64,000 nt of DNA from Bacillus sp. Bos-x628 (GCF_040500475.1 NZ_CP159358.1:1-64000), one strand, 5' to 3'. Positions 42,897 through 54,672 are shown, counted from the first letter of the stretch. Notes: a model not told the origin generated them from the letters alone. Numbers and translations are program-made.

Positions 42897-42964
42897 AAAA
42901 ATTGGCGAACACTTTTTTTTACCGCCGACAAAAGTCTTGTTCTTTTTTTTACCTGCTGTGTTAA
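42893..42964 (+). CDS. Possible 23-aa peptide coupled to comC
   Basis: ATG 42893 overlaps the comC stop (ATGA) and opens a 23-codon frame, MKKLANTFFYRRQKSCSFFY..., basic then aromatic. The overlap geometry is that of coupled genes, but the size makes chance likely. Confidence 0.2.
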   Translation: MKKLANTFFYRRQKSCSFFYLLC

Positions 42965-43059
42965 AGTGTGAAACAGAAAGAAGGACGGGTTAAATTTGCG
43001 CTGATTCATTGGACAGAAAGGTCTTTCTTACAAAGAATGTCAGAAAGCGGGGAATTACA

Positions 43060-44064
43060 ATGAAAAAAAGGCAAGCAAAAAAACAAGGGTTAAAGGTCAA
43101 CATCAATGGCAAAGAAGAAACCATTCATGAAACTGATCAAAAGCTGGAAGAAGAGCAAGAGGATCGTGTAAAGTTTTCGAACTGGGAGGAAAAGAGGCAG
43201 ACAGAACAGGAGACAGCAGTTTCTCAAGAAGATCAGTCTAAACCAAAAGAAGAAGATTTCCATTGGGATGATGCAGCTGATCATATTTACCATTCTGATC
43301 CTAAAGTTGTCACGCCCTATCAAAAGAAAAAAGATTCATTTGATCAGAAATTCAGCAAAAATCGCGGGCCACTGAAAAGAGTGATGACGACGATTGTATT
43401 TGCTGTCGTTCTTGGGACAGGCCTCGGTGTGTTTGCACTTAGTTTGAGCAAAGACGGTTCAGCAAATCCACCGGCAGGAGACCATGTAAGTGCTTCAACG
43501 TCTGGAAACGAATCGTCGATGAAGGCAGGAGGAGACGTGACGGAAACATCAGGTGCTGAAGAAGAGAAAAAAGACGAAAAAAGCGCATCTGGCCATTTTT
43601 CAACCTTTGTTGTACAGGCTGGAAAGTTTTCCTCAGAAAAAGGGGCAGATGAATTGGTCGACAGCTTAAAGGATGCAGGGTATGCAGGTAAAAAAGTATC
43701 GATGGATGATGGGTATTATGTGATTGCTGGACTTGCAAAAGAACAAAGCATGACAAGTGCGGTCGGTAAAAAGCTCATTGATCAACATTTTGAAGCGTGG
43801 GGAGGAAAAGAGCTCTCATTTCAAGTGCCAGATGAGCTGACTGATGTAATAGAAAAAGCGTCAGTCTTATCTTCTAAAATCATTGCCGGTGATGATGTGA
43901 AAAAAAATGAAGTCACGCAGCTGATCACCGAGCTGGAAAATGCTAAAACAACTGATGCACCTGCAAAGAGCAGTTTGTTAAAAGCGGTTCAACTATTAAA
44001 TGAACCAACCGCTGAAAATGGATGGAAATCTCAGCAAGTGCTGCTCGATCAATTAAATACGTAA
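43060..44064 (+). CDS. spoIIB: SpoIIB, septal sporulation protein with SPOR domain
   Basis: SpoIIB acts at the division septum during engulfment. ATG 43060 follows GCGGGGA and gives 334 residues; the frame is open 17 codons further upstream without a ribosome site. A long charged cytoplasmic N-terminus (1-107) precedes one membrane helix (about 109-129), an acidic linker, then a SPOR domain (about 182-255; FVVQAGKFSSEKGADELVDS) that binds denuded glycans. Located next to comC as in B. subtilis. Confidence 0.93.
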   Translation: MKKRQAKKQGLKVNINGKEETIHETDQKLEEEQEDRVKFSNWEEKRQTEQETAVSQEDQSKPKEEDFHWDDAADHIYHSDPKVVTPYQKKKDSFDQKFSKNRGPLKRVMTTIVFAVVLGTGLGVFALSLSKDGSANPPAGDHVSASTSGNESSMKAGGDVTETSGAEEEKKDEKSASGHFSTFVVQAGKFSSEKGADELVDSLKDAGYAGKKVSMDDGYYVIAGLAKEQSMTSAVGKKLIDQHFEAWGGKELSFQVPDELTDVIEKASVLSSKIIAGDDVKKNEVTQLITELENAKTTDAPAKSSLLKAVQLLNEPTAENGWKSQQVLLDQLNT

Positions 44065-44083
44065 AATCATGTTTTATGAGATA

Positions 44084-44114
44084 AAACTAGTCAAAAAAAC
44101 GACTAGTTTTTTTC
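44084..44114 (+). terminator. Terminator of spoIIB
   Basis: AAACTAGTC (44084-44092) pairs perfectly with GACTAGTTT (44101-44109), followed by T's. Confidence 0.85.
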
Positions 44115-44242
44115 TTTTGCTTCAAACATAATGAGATAGGAACAGTAAAAGTGAATTTTTGTGAATTGTCGGTAAGATGTACATTTGGTAGGATGAATGG
44201 GTATCTTACCACTTAGACAAAACCCTGAAAGGACGAACATAC

Positions 44243-44812
44243 ATGAACCAATTGATTCTTGCATCTCAATCGCCTAGAAGAAAAGAATTGCTTGACTTAG
44301 CAGGGTTTTCTTATGACATTCAAACAAGTCATTTAAAAGAAGAAATCAATCGAAACTTTTCGCCTGCTGAGAACGTCCAATGGTTGGCAGAACAAAAAGC
44401 AAATAATATTCAAACTTTATATCCCCAAGCTGTGGTCATTGGTGCAGATACAATTGTTGCAATTGACGAAAAATGTCTCGGGAAACCAAAAGACAAAAAG
44501 GAAGCAGCGGCAATGCTCCATTTACTGTCTGGAAAGACACATCAAGTCTTGACTGGTGTCAGCATTCAGTCAGAGAATAGAAAAGAAACATTTTACGAAC
44601 AGACGGAAGTGACATTTTGGACGCTTACACAAGATGAAATAGACCGCTATATTGAAACTGGTGAACCGTTTGATAAAGCTGGAAGCTATGGCATTCAAGG
44701 AAAAGGTGCACTGTTTGTTCAAAAAATAGATGGTGATTATTTTTCCGTTGTAGGACTCCCCATTGCGAAAACAGCGAGAGTGCTAAAAACATTTGGAATT
44801 ACCCCTTTTTGA
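44243..44812 (+). CDS. maf: Maf-family nucleotide pyrophosphatase / septum inhibitor
   Basis: Maf proteins hydrolyse non-canonical or UTP/TTP-type nucleotides and affect septation in Bacillus. The 189-residue protein has the N-terminal [20 protein letters not shown] with the catalytic Asp, [12 protein letters not shown] and [13 protein letters not shown]. Start ATG 44243 follows GAAAGGACG. First of a group maf-radC-mreBCD-minCD. Confidence 0.95.
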   Translation: MNQLILASQSPRRKELLDLAGFSYDIQTSHLKEEINRNFSPAENVQWLAEQKANNIQTLYPQAVVIGADTIVAIDEKCLGKPKDKKEAAAMLHLLSGKTHQVLTGVSIQSENRKETFYEQTEVTFWTLTQDEIDRYIETGEPFDKAGSYGIQGKGALFVQKIDGDYFSVVGLPIAKTARVLKTFGITPF

Positions 44813-44836
44813 TGACGGGAAGGAACTCTCAAAGGA

Positions 44837-45535
44837 GTGTTGATAATCAATCATTTCCCTATGTTATTAAAGCATTTTCCTCATGATGAAAAGCCGCGAG
44901 AAAGATTTATTAAATATGGTCCAAATAGTTTGTCGAACCATGAACTTGTAGCTATCCTTTTAAGGACTGGTACAAAAAAGGAGTCTGTCCTCCAAGTTTC
45001 TGCAAGGCTTCTGCAAACATTTGGAGGTCTTCGTTCGGTGAAAGAAGCTTCTATTGAAGAATTGTCAAAGATCCGAGGAGTTGGAAAAGCAAAGGCTATC
45101 TCTATTTTAGCTGCTTTAGAGCTTGGCACTAGATTGCACCACCAAACGGCTGACAACCGTTACGTCATTCGTACGCCGGAGGATGGGGCTAATTTTGTGA
45201 TGGAAGATATGAGATTTTTGACGCAGGAAAACTTCGTTTGTCTTTATCTCAATACAAAGAATCAGGTTATTCATAAGCATACAGTGTTTATTGGTAGCCT
45301 GAACTCATCGATTGTTCACCCGCGTGAAATTTTTAAAGAAGCCTTTAAACGTTCAGCCGCATCATTTATATGTGTGCACAACCATCCGTCTGGAGATCCG
45401 ACGCCTAGCAGGGAGGATATTGAAGTTACAAAGCGACTTTTTGAATGTGGACAGCTGATTGGAATACAGTTGCTTGATCATCTTGTCATTGGTGATCAAA
45501 AATTTGTGAGTTTGAAGGAAAAAGGGTATTTGTAA
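44837..45535 (+). CDS. radC: RadC family JAB/MPN-domain protein (YsxA)
   Basis: The family is named for DNA repair, but that role is disputed. The protein has an N-terminal HhH-like half (IRGVGKAKAISILAALELG) and a C-terminal JAMM metalloprotease-like domain with HNHPSGDPTPSREDIE, the metal-binding pattern. The start is uncertain: GTG 44837 overlaps AAAGGAG; TTG 44840 is close; ATG 44861 is far. The stated range uses the longest. Confidence 0.9.
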   Translation: MLIINHFPMLLKHFPHDEKPRERFIKYGPNSLSNHELVAILLRTGTKKESVLQVSARLLQTFGGLRSVKEASIEELSKIRGVGKAKAISILAALELGTRLHHQTADNRYVIRTPEDGANFVMEDMRFLTQENFVCLYLNTKNQVIHKHTVFIGSLNSSIVHPREIFKEAFKRSAASFICVHNHPSGDPTPSREDIEVTKRLFECGQLIGIQLLDHLVIGDQKFVSLKEKGYL

Positions 45536-45625
45536 CACTTTTTTTTTCAATATTTTACGATATAATAGAGTTTATGAGTTTTTCCCTAAAGGGAATTTTG
45601 GTTTAAGAAAGGAAGATACATACAT

Positions 45626-46648
45626 ATGTTTGGAATTGGTACAAAAGACCTTGGAATAGATCTTGGAACAGCGAATACGCTTGTGTTTATTAAAGGAAAA
45701 GGCATTGTTGTAAGGGAGCCTTCGGTCGTAGCTTTGGAAACTGATACGAAGTCTATAGTGGCAGTCGGAAATGATGCAAGAAACATGATTGGTCGTACAC
45801 CTGGAAATGTTGTGGCACTTCGCCCAATGAAAGATGGGGTCATTGCAGATTACGAGACAACAGCAAAAATGATGAAATACTACATTAATCAGGCATTAAA
45901 AAACAAAGGACTATTTGCTCGAAAGCCATACGTCATGGTTTGTGTTCCATCTGGTATTACAGCAGTAGAAGAGCGTGCTGTGATTGATGCAACAAGACAA
46001 GCCGGTGCACGTGATGCATACCCGATTGAAGAGCCTTTTGCTGCGGCGATTGGTGCTAACTTACCTGTCTGGGAGCCAACAGGAAGTATGGTTGTGGATA
46101 TTGGCGGCGGTACAACAGAAGTGGCCATTATTTCACTTGGCGGCATTGTGACGTCTCAATCTATCCGTGTTGCAGGGGATGAAATGGATGAGGCAATTAG
46201 CAGCTACATCCGTAAAACTTACAATTTGATGATTGGTGACCGTACATCAGAAGCGATTAAAATGGAAATCGGTTCTGCACAACCAGACGTACATGATGAG
46301 ATGGACATTCGCGGACGTGACCTGTTAACTGGTTTACCAAAAACGATTTCCATTACAGCTGAAGAAATTGCAAAAGCACTTCGCGATACGGTGGAAGCAA
46401 TTGTGGATGCGGTGAAAGTAACACTTGAAAAAACACCACCTGAACTGGCAGCAGATATTATGGACCGCGGGATTGTCTTAACAGGCGGCGGTGCACTGTT
46501 ACGTAATCTTGATAAAGTCATTAGTAATGAAACAAAAATGCCAGTTATTATTGCCGAGGATCCACTAGATTGTGTGGCAATCGGAACAGGAAAAGCACTA
46601 GAACATATTCACTTATTCAAAGGAAAATCAAAAGATAATCGAGCGTAA
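45626..46648 (+). CDS. mreB: Rod shape-determining protein MreB
   Basis: Actin-like filament protein that guides side-wall synthesis. The 340-residue protein shows phosphate 1 ([17 protein letters not shown]), phosphate 2 ([19 protein letters not shown]) and the adenosine motif ([15 protein letters not shown]). ATG 45626 follows AAAGGAAG. A TATAAT at about 45561 may be the -10 of a local promoter. Confidence 0.97.
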   Translation: MFGIGTKDLGIDLGTANTLVFIKGKGIVVREPSVVALETDTKSIVAVGNDARNMIGRTPGNVVALRPMKDGVIADYETTAKMMKYYINQALKNKGLFARKPYVMVCVPSGITAVEERAVIDATRQAGARDAYPIEEPFAAAIGANLPVWEPTGSMVVDIGGGTTEVAIISLGGIVTSQSIRVAGDEMDEAISSYIRKTYNLMIGDRTSEAIKMEIGSAQPDVHDEMDIRGRDLLTGLPKTISITAEEIAKALRDTVEAIVDAVKVTLEKTPPELAADIMDRGIVLTGGGALLRNLDKVISNETKMPVIIAEDPLDCVAIGTGKALEHIHLFKGKSKDNRA

Positions 46649-46665
46649 ATAAAGAGGTGTAAGAC

Positions 46666-47565
46666 ATGCCGCAGTTTTTTATGAATAAAAGATTCATGTT
46701 GCTCCTTGTCTGTGTCATCGTACTGGTGGCCATGATTGGTTTTTCAGCGAAAAGCGGCAGAGGTGCTTCATGGCCGGAAAAATTAGTAGGTGATACGACA
46801 GGCTTCTTTCAAGGTGTCTTTCATACACCATCACAATTTATTGCCGGTATTTATGGGAACGTACAAGATTTAAAGAACACATATGATGAAAACGAACGAC
46901 TGCGAAAAAAGCTAGATGGACAAACCCAGTATGAAGCTAAACTTCAAGCACTTGAAGATGAAAACAAAAAGCTTCGCAAACAGCTCGGTTATGTGAACTC
47001 CATTCGTGATTATACGCCAATCCTTTCAACAGTTATTGCAAGAAATCCGTCACTTTGGGATAACTTTGTGATGATTGATAAAGGAAAGAGGCAAGGTGTT
47101 GATAAAGATATGGCCGTCACAAATGAGAGTGGTGCTTTAATTGGGAAAATTGAAAGTGATAAGCTCTACAATTTTACTTCTACTGTAAGGTTGCTAAGCT
47201 CTACAGACCAAAATAATAGAATTTCAACGAAAATTTTTGCGAAAAAGGGCAAAGAAGAACTCAATGGAATTATTAACGGCTATGATAGCAAGAAAAAAAT
47301 GCTGACAATGAATATTTTAAAATCTGATGCTGATGAAGATGTCAAAAAAGGAGATCTAGTTGAAACTTCAGGGGCAGGGGGCGTTTTCCCGCAAGGCTTA
47401 ACGATTGGTAAGGTAAGTGAAATTGAACCTGACCATTACGGACTGACAAAAATCATTTATGTAGAACCAGCTGCTGAGCTAAACAATTTAGATCGTGTGA
47501 TTGTTGTGAAACGTAGCACAAGTACAGCAGATGCATCTGAATTAACGGAGGAGGAAGGATCGTGA
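46666..47565 (+). CDS. mreC: Rod shape-determining protein MreC
   Basis: Bitopic scaffold of the elongation machinery. The 299-residue protein has one N-terminal membrane helix (about 8-26), a coiled coil (about 65-110, NERLRKKLDGQTQYEAKLQALEDE in two parts) and the extracellular beta domain with NPSLWDNFVMIDKGKRQGV. The stop overlaps the GTG of mreD. Confidence 0.95.
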   Translation: MPQFFMNKRFMLLLVCVIVLVAMIGFSAKSGRGASWPEKLVGDTTGFFQGVFHTPSQFIAGIYGNVQDLKNTYDENERLRKKLDGQTQYEAKLQALEDENKKLRKQLGYVNSIRDYTPILSTVIARNPSLWDNFVMIDKGKRQGVDKDMAVTNESGALIGKIESDKLYNFTSTVRLLSSTDQNNRISTKIFAKKGKEELNGIINGYDSKKKMLTMNILKSDADEDVKKGDLVETSGAGGVFPQGLTIGKVSEIEPDHYGLTKIIYVEPAAELNNLDRVIVVKRSTSTADASELTEEEGS

Positions 47566-48080
47566 AACGTTTCCTCCTTGCTTTCGTCATGTTGTTTATC
47601 TTTGTGTTTGACAGTATTTTTGTCGATTTAGTTAAGCTCCCGTTTGTTTCAGAGAATCAAATTTTAGCACCTCACTTCATCTTGCTCGCACTTGTATTTA
47701 TGACTGCCTATATCAATCAAAAATATGCTGTGATTTACGGATTTGTATTTGGACTTTTATATGATGTTTCGTATACAGGTATACTTGGCGTACATATGTT
47801 CGGATTTGGTGCGTTCTGCTATTTGTTAGCTAAAGCCTTCAAGGTACTACAGACGAATATCTTAGTTGTTGTCTTTCTGTCTATCATTGCTGTTTCAGTA
47901 ATGGAATTTTATGTTTACGGCGTTCAAGCGACGATTCAACCGGGTATTATGCCTTTTAATACGTTTGTGATCGAACGCTTTATTCCAACGATTCTTTTAA
48001 ATACTGCTGCGTCTCTCATACTTGTTGTGCCGCTAAGGCTGTTTTTCATCAATGTGAAACAAGGACTGATCGACGAATAA
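47562..48080 (+). CDS. mreD: Rod shape-determining protein MreD
   Basis: A 172-residue protein with five to six membrane helices, starting at GTG 47562 within the mreC stop (GTGA). GFVFGLLYDVSYTGILGVHMFG is the conserved family segment. Partner of MreC in the cell-wall elongasome. Confidence 0.95.
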   Translation: MKRFLLAFVMLFIFVFDSIFVDLVKLPFVSENQILAPHFILLALVFMTAYINQKYAVIYGFVFGLLYDVSYTGILGVHMFGFGAFCYLLAKAFKVLQTNILVVVFLSIIAVSVMEFYVYGVQATIQPGIMPFNTFVIERFIPTILLNTAASLILVVPLRLFFINVKQGLIDE

Positions 48081-48134
48081 AAGCAGGAATTTGTCCATTT
48101 ACGGCGAAATGAGTATGTTGTTGAGGTGAGCATC

Positions 48135-48818
48135 TTGAAAACTCAAAAACAGCAATATGTGACGATAAAAGGAACAAAAAATGGATTAACTTTACAGTTA
48201 AATGATAACTGTTCGTTTGAAGATCTTCTTTCTGGCTTGCGTGAGGTGCTATTACTTGAGCAGTATACAGATGGAAGAGAAGGACACAAGGTCAATGTGC
48301 ATATTAAACTGGGTTTTCGTTATTTAACAGAAGAGCAGGAGGCACGTTTGACGGAAGCTGTGTCTGAAAATGAACACCTTATCATTCATTCAATTGAAAG
48401 TGACGTCATGTCTACTGAAGAGGCGAGGCGATTAAAAGCAGAAGCTGAAATCACGTCTGTGGCAAAAATCGTACGCTCTGGGCAGGTGCTATATGTCGAG
48501 GGCGATCTCCTTTTAATTGGGGATGTCAACCCCGGCGGCACAGTTCGTGCAGGGGGAAACATTTTTGTGCTTGGCGCTTTAAAAGGAGTTGCGCATGCTG
48601 GTTGTAATGGGAACAAACAAGCCGTTATTTCGGCATCTCGTATGATTCCAACACAACTTCGCATTGCACAAGTATTTAACCGCGCACCGGATCAAAGAGA
48701 AGACGGAAATGAAATGGAATGTGCTTATTTAGATATAGATGGCAATATGATCATTGAACGCCTGCAGCAATTGGCTCATATAAGACCTAATCTGACAAGG
48801 CTTGAGGGAGGAATGTGA
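48135..48818 (+). CDS. minC: Septum site-determining protein MinC
   Basis: Inhibits FtsZ at the poles. TTG 48135 lies six bases after GAGGTGAG and yields MKTQKQQYVTIKGTKNGLTL (227 residues), matching the B. subtilis start; GTG 48126 overlaps the ribosome site. The MinC_N domain (1-100) is followed by the C-terminal beta-helix with GDVNPGGTVRAGGNIFVLGALKG. Its stop overlaps an in-frame GTG of minD. Confidence 0.95.
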   Translation: MKTQKQQYVTIKGTKNGLTLQLNDNCSFEDLLSGLREVLLLEQYTDGREGHKVNVHIKLGFRYLTEEQEARLTEAVSENEHLIIHSIESDVMSTEEARRLKAEAEITSVAKIVRSGQVLYVEGDLLLIGDVNPGGTVRAGGNIFVLGALKGVAHAGCNGNKQAVISASRMIPTQLRIAQVFNRAPDQREDGNEMECAYLDIDGNMIIERLQQLAHIRPNLTRLEGGM

Positions 48819-48820
48819 AA

Positions 48821-49624
48821 TTGGGCGAGGCTATTGTGATTACCTCAGGAAAAGGCGGCGTTGGCAAAACAACAACATCTGCAAACTTAGGCACAGCATT
48901 AGCAATTCAGGGGAAAAAAGTGTGTCTTGTTGATACCGATATTGGACTTCGGAATTTAGATGTCGTGATGGGGCTTGAAAACCGCATTATTTATGATCTA
49001 GTAGATGTAGTAGAAGGAAGATGCAAAATTCATCAAGCACTTGTCAAAGATAAGCGTTTTGATGATCTTCTCTATCTTTTACCCGCTGCTCAAACGAGCG
49101 ATAAAACCGCAGTGGAACCAGAGCAGATGAAAGAATTGATTCAAACATTGAAACAGGACTTTGATTATGTTGTCATTGATTGCCCTGCTGGTATTGAGCA
49201 AGGCTTTAAAAATGCCATTTCAGGTGCAGACAAGGCCATTGTCGTGACGACACCAGAGATATCAGCTGTCAGAGATGCGGACCGGATTATCGGTCTTTTA
49301 GAGCAAGAAGACATTGAACCGCCTCGTTTAATTGTGAACCGCATCCGTACTCACATGGCTAAAAATGGTGATTCGATGGATGTGGATGAAGTCGTGCATC
49401 ACCTATCTATTGACCTTCTTGGGATTGTAGCCGATGATGATGAAGTGATTAAGGCTTCAAACAATGGTGAACCGATTGTGATGGATGCCAAAAACAAAGC
49501 ATCTATTGCTTATCGAAATATTGCACGACGTGTACTTGGTGAATCTGTTCCACTACAATCGTTTGAAGAAGAAAACAAAGGCATGTTTGCAAAGCTCAAA
49601 GCGTTTTTTGGCGTGAGAGCATAA
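48821..49624 (+). CDS. minD: Septum site-determining ATPase MinD
   Basis: Membrane ATPase that positions MinC. TTG 48821, eight bases after GGGAGGAA, gives MGEAIVITSGKGGVGKTTT (267 residues). GTG 48815 is the other option. The deviant Walker A (Lys11 and Lys16), DTDIGLRNLD and the C-terminal amphipathic helix KGMFAKLKAFFGVRA for membrane binding are all seen. Confidence 0.96.
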   Translation: MGEAIVITSGKGGVGKTTTSANLGTALAIQGKKVCLVDTDIGLRNLDVVMGLENRIIYDLVDVVEGRCKIHQALVKDKRFDDLLYLLPAAQTSDKTAVEPEQMKELIQTLKQDFDYVVIDCPAGIEQGFKNAISGADKAIVVTTPEISAVRDADRIIGLLEQEDIEPPRLIVNRIRTHMAKNGDSMDVDEVVHHLSIDLLGIVADDDEVIKASNNGEPIVMDAKNKASIAYRNIARRVLGESVPLQSFEEENKGMFAKLKAFFGVRA

Positions 49625-49642
49625 TCTATCACGATAAAAGAC

Positions 49643-49672
49643 AGACCGATTCGATCAGAATCGGTCTTTTTT
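49643..49672 (+). terminator. Terminator of minCD
   Basis: AGACCGATTC (49643-49652) pairs with GAATCGGTCT (49658-49667), then T's. Confidence 0.85.
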
Positions 49673-49675
49673 ATT

Positions 49676-49704
49676 GCATATCGCAACAGTTTGTCACATA
49701 ACAT
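49676..49704 (+). promoter_or_regulatory. Candidate sigma-E promoter of spoIVFAB
   Basis: GCATATC, 14 bases, CATAACAT resembles the sigma-E consensus, matching the known mother-cell control of spoIVF. Confidence 0.5.
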
Positions 49705-49736
49705 GTACAAACTGTTTGTATGTAAAGGGTGATCTC

Positions 49737-50519
49737 ATGAAACGAGTGGACGAGTATAGAAAAAAAGTTGCACAGCGTCGCAGAACAAAGCAACCTGCTA
49801 TGCCAAAGAAGACGGCTTTAAAGAATAAAGACGATATTCCGCCATGGGTCATGTTGACAGAAAAAGAAAAACATTCAGGAGCAACTTCCTATGAGGCTTC
49901 TCATCCCAATAAATATCGGCATCCATTGTTTAACCCAAATACCTTTGTATTGAAATGTTTAATCTCCGCTTCCTTTGTTTTAATCGCAGCCATATCATTC
50001 AAAGGGCAGGCAGGTCCTTTTCAGCAACTGAAACCATTTATCAGTCAAACCTTTGAACAAGATTTTCAATTTGCTGCCGCCAATCAATGGTTTGAGAAGA
50101 CAGTAGGTAACCCTCTTGCTTTTTTAAAAGAGGAAAAGGAGGGTCAAAAAGACGTACAAGCCAATCGAGAATTGGCTGTTCCTGCATCTGGAAAGGTGCA
50201 AGAATCATTCACACAAAATGGGGCTGGAGTCAAAGTCGAAACATCCTCTGAAGCCATTGACAGTATGAAAGAAGGGTATGTTGTAGAAGTGAAAAAGAAA
50301 AGTGACACAGGACTGACTGTAGTGGTACAACATGCGGATAACAGCTACAGCTGGTACGGTCAATTAAAGGAAGCGGATGTTGCATTGTATGATTTTGTAG
50401 ATAAGGGTGAAAAAATCGGTCAAATTTCACTTAATGATCAAGGCAAAGGAACCTACTATTTTGCGATTAAGCAAAATGAACATTTCATTGACCCGATTCA
50501 GGTGATCACTTTTGAATAA
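49737..50519 (+). CDS. spoIVFA: SpoIVFA, inhibitor/anchor of the pro-sigma-K protease
   Basis: SpoIVFA holds SpoIVFB inactive in the outer forespore membrane until SpoIVB cleaves it. ATG 49737 follows AGGGTGAT and gives 260 residues. A basic cytoplasmic N-terminus (1-68), one membrane helix (about 70-88) and a C-terminal LytM/M23-like domain (about 165-260, SGKVQESFTQNGAGV and VVQHADNSYSWYGQL) without complete zinc ligands. Confidence 0.94.
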   Translation: MKRVDEYRKKVAQRRRTKQPAMPKKTALKNKDDIPPWVMLTEKEKHSGATSYEASHPNKYRHPLFNPNTFVLKCLISASFVLIAAISFKGQAGPFQQLKPFISQTFEQDFQFAAANQWFEKTVGNPLAFLKEEKEGQKDVQANRELAVPASGKVQESFTQNGAGVKVETSSEAIDSMKEGYVVEVKKKSDTGLTVVVQHADNSYSWYGQLKEADVALYDFVDKGEKIGQISLNDQGKGTYYFAIKQNEHFIDPIQVITFE

Positions 50520-51381
50520 ATGGCTTTTAATGCTGACGAAAATTCACATTCACCCGCTTCTTTGGATGGTGATGGCGTTTGCTATTCTTTCAGGGCAAAT
50601 CAAGCCGCTCCTTTGTTTGCTTATTATTGTAAGCGTCCATGAGCTTGGGCATGCATCGGCTGCTTGTTATTATCAGTGGCGCATGAGACAAATTTTTTTA
50701 TTACCCTTTGGCGGTGCAGTAGAGGTAGAAGAACATGGGAACCGTCCATTAAAAGAAGAGCTGGCGGTCATTTTATGTGGACCGCTTCAGCACTTGCCGC
50801 TTCAACTGTTTGCATGGATGCTAATGGAAGCATCTTTTTTATCATATGAAATATATACTGTTTTCACCTTTTATAATATGGCAATTCTTCTTGTGAACCT
50901 TTTGCCGATTTGGCCGCTTGATGGCGGAAAACTATTCTTCTTGCTCTTATCTGCTTTCTATCCTTTTCAACGTGCACATGCCCTTGCGCTAAAAGGTTCA
51001 CTTGTCTTTTTCTCACTTTTGGCAGTAGGTTTAATCTGTTTTGCCCCGCTTCAATTTAACGGCTGGGTCCTGCTCACTTTTTTAGCCCATTCACTTGTGA
51101 TGGAATATCGGCAGCGACATTACGTCAGGGTTCGTTTTCTGTTAGAACGTTATTACGGAAAGAAAGAGCAAAAGGTAGAGCGACTTATTCCGCTAAAAGC
51201 GCGTGCTGAAGACAAAGTATATGACGTCATGGCACGATTTCAAAGAGGCTGTAAGCATCCGATTATTATTGAAAGAAATGGTGTGAAAGTGAGTCAGCTC
51301 GATGAAAATGAATTGCTTCATGCCTACTTTTCAGATCGAAGAACGACTTCCTCAATGGAAGAGCTTCTTTTACCATATTAA
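50512..51381 (+). CDS. spoIVFB: SpoIVFB, intramembrane metalloprotease for pro-sigma-K
   Basis: Site-2-type protease that cuts pro-sigma-K. TTG 50512 lies five bases after AGGTGAT and overlaps the end of spoIVFA. The 289-residue protein has the zinc motif HELGH (His43, Glu44, His47) in a membrane helix and NLLPIWPLDGG with Asp137, plus a C-terminal CBS domain that would sense ATP. Residue numbering agrees with B. subtilis. Confidence 0.97.
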   Translation: MNKWLLMLTKIHIHPLLWMVMAFAILSGQIKPLLCLLIIVSVHELGHASAACYYQWRMRQIFLLPFGGAVEVEEHGNRPLKEELAVILCGPLQHLPLQLFAWMLMEASFLSYEIYTVFTFYNMAILLVNLLPIWPLDGGKLFFLLLSAFYPFQRAHALALKGSLVFFSLLAVGLICFAPLQFNGWVLLTFLAHSLVMEYRQRHYVRVRFLLERYYGKKEQKVERLIPLKARAEDKVYDVMARFQRGCKHPIIIERNGVKVSQLDENELLHAYFSDRRTTSSMEELLLPY

Positions 51382-51394
51382 CGGTGAAAATACA

Positions 51395-51423
51395 TTGACA
51401 TTCATCGTCTAATTTGATATATT
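51395..51423 (+). promoter_or_regulatory. rplU operon promoter
   Basis: TTGACA, 17 bases, TATATT: a near-consensus sigma-A promoter for the rplU-prp-rpmA transcript. Confidence 0.75.
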
Positions 51424-51435
51424 TTTTAATGTTAT

Positions 51436-51515
51436 GGATATGTAGCACCCGTGCTACAACCGCACGAAGCAGGTGTAAAGTGCCTATGGCCCCCTGTATT
51501 CGGCGAGTCTGAGTT
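51436..51515 (+). ncRNA. L21 leader RNA
   Basis: The 5' leader (hairpin GTAGCAC/GTGCTAC at 51442-51457, then CGCACGAAGCAGGTG and GGCCCCCTG) matches the widespread Firmicute L21 leader upstream of rplU, thought to mediate autoregulation by L21. Boundaries are approximate. Confidence 0.75.
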
Positions 51516-51532
51516 TATTAGGAGGTGCAGAG

Positions 51533-51841
51533 ATGTACGCAATTATTGAAACTGGTGGTAAACAAATCAAAGTTGAAGAAGGCCAAACTGTTTATGTTGA
51601 AAAACTAGCTGCTGAAGCAGGTGAAACAGTTACTTTCGAAAACGTATTGTTTGTCGGCGGAGACACTGTAAAAGTGGGGAATCCTTCAGTTGCTGGAGCA
51701 ACAGTAACGGCTAAAGTTGAAAAACAAGGTCGCGGTAAGAAAATTACTGTGTTCAAGTACAAACCGAAGAAAAATAACCACAGAAAACAAGGTCATCGTC
51801 AACCTTACACTAAAGTTGTTATCGAAAAAATCAACGCTTAA
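51533..51841 (+). CDS. rplU: Ribosomal protein L21
   Basis: A 102-residue 50S protein: [18 protein letters not shown] at the start and [22 protein letters not shown] at the end (split here only by description) are diagnostic. AGGAGGTG precedes ATG 51533. Confidence 0.97.
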   Translation: MYAIIETGGKQIKVEEGQTVYVEKLAAEAGETVTFENVLFVGGDTVKVGNPSVAGATVTAKVEKQGRGKKITVFKYKPKKNNHRKQGHRQPYTKVVIEKINA

Positions 51842-51855
51842 GGCGTGTGAGTGAT

Positions 51856-52490
<635 letters not shown>

Positions 52491-52496
52491 TTGCTA

Positions 52497-52527
52497 AAAA
52501 CTCCGGTCATTGACTGGAGTTTTTTTC
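52497..52527 (+). terminator. Terminator of rplU-prp-rpmA
   Basis: AAACTCC pairs with GGAGTTT around an inner GTC/GAC step, followed by seven T. Confidence 0.8.
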
Positions 52528-52763
52528 ACTATCAAGGGACATATTGGTTTAAAATGTGATACCAAAGATGATAAAAGAAGATGTACTCCATCAATATCAA
52601 AGAACGCATGCTGACTTTGCCTCATTTTCTCCTATTCATCAGAAAAAACAACCTTACCTCATATAACTAGTGTTTTTCTAATCTGTCTTCTCTGTTATAA
52701 TTCAGAGAGACATAATGATGATAAGACTCCTAAAAGAGAGACCAAACGATTGGGAGTGCGATA

Positions 52764-53357
52764 ATGGAAGAGATACGAAGTAAACAAAATGAAAAATTAA
52801 CTCACGTTGCATTAACAAATGAACTGATTGCGCTGTTAAGTCGTTCACGACATGACTGGATGAATAAACTGCAGTTGATCAAAGGCAACTTGACTTTAGA
52901 AAAATATGACCGTGTGTTTGAAATTATAGAAGAGATGGTCATTGAAGCACAGCATGAATCCAAACTCTCAAATTTAAAAATTCCCCAACTGACCTATTAC
53001 TTTCTTACATTTAATTGGGAGTCGCATTTTATCACCTTAGAATATGAAGTGCTTGGTGAAACCCGAGACTTATCAGCGTATGACACGCAGCTACTAATGG
53101 TATCACAGGAGTTGTTTTCGATATTCGATCAATCAGTTTGCCAAAAAACTGAAAATCATTTAACGGTTACATTCCAAACAGACCATCAAGAGGATGATGT
53201 CGTGTTATATTTTGATTTCAAAGGAAAATTAACAAATTTGGATGCGCTTAATGCATTTCATGATGCAAACGATCCATGTATGAGTATAACGCAATTTCAT
53301 GTGACTCCTCATGAGTCCATGATTGAGCTTTGTTTGAGGCAAGAACGAGATGTGTGA
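52764..53357 (+). CDS. spo0B: Spo0B sporulation phosphotransferase
   Basis: Passes phosphate from Spo0F to Spo0A in the sporulation phosphorelay. The 197-residue protein has the phosphorylated His30 in LLSRSRHDWMNKLQLIKGNL and a degenerate histidine-kinase C-domain without ATP motifs. It precedes obg as in B. subtilis. A TATAAT at 52696-52701 may be the -10, with no good -35. Confidence 0.95.
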   Translation: MEEIRSKQNEKLTHVALTNELIALLSRSRHDWMNKLQLIKGNLTLEKYDRVFEIIEEMVIEAQHESKLSNLKIPQLTYYFLTFNWESHFITLEYEVLGETRDLSAYDTQLLMVSQELFSIFDQSVCQKTENHLTVTFQTDHQEDDVVLYFDFKGKLTNLDALNAFHDANDPCMSITQFHVTPHESMIELCLRQERDV

Positions 53358-54665
<1,308 letters not shown>

Positions 54666-54672
54666 TCACAAG

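Noticed and set aside
42638-43009. 123-residue minus-strand ORF
   Set aside because: Antisense to comC and the comC-spoIIB gap; no ribosome site and unlikely composition.
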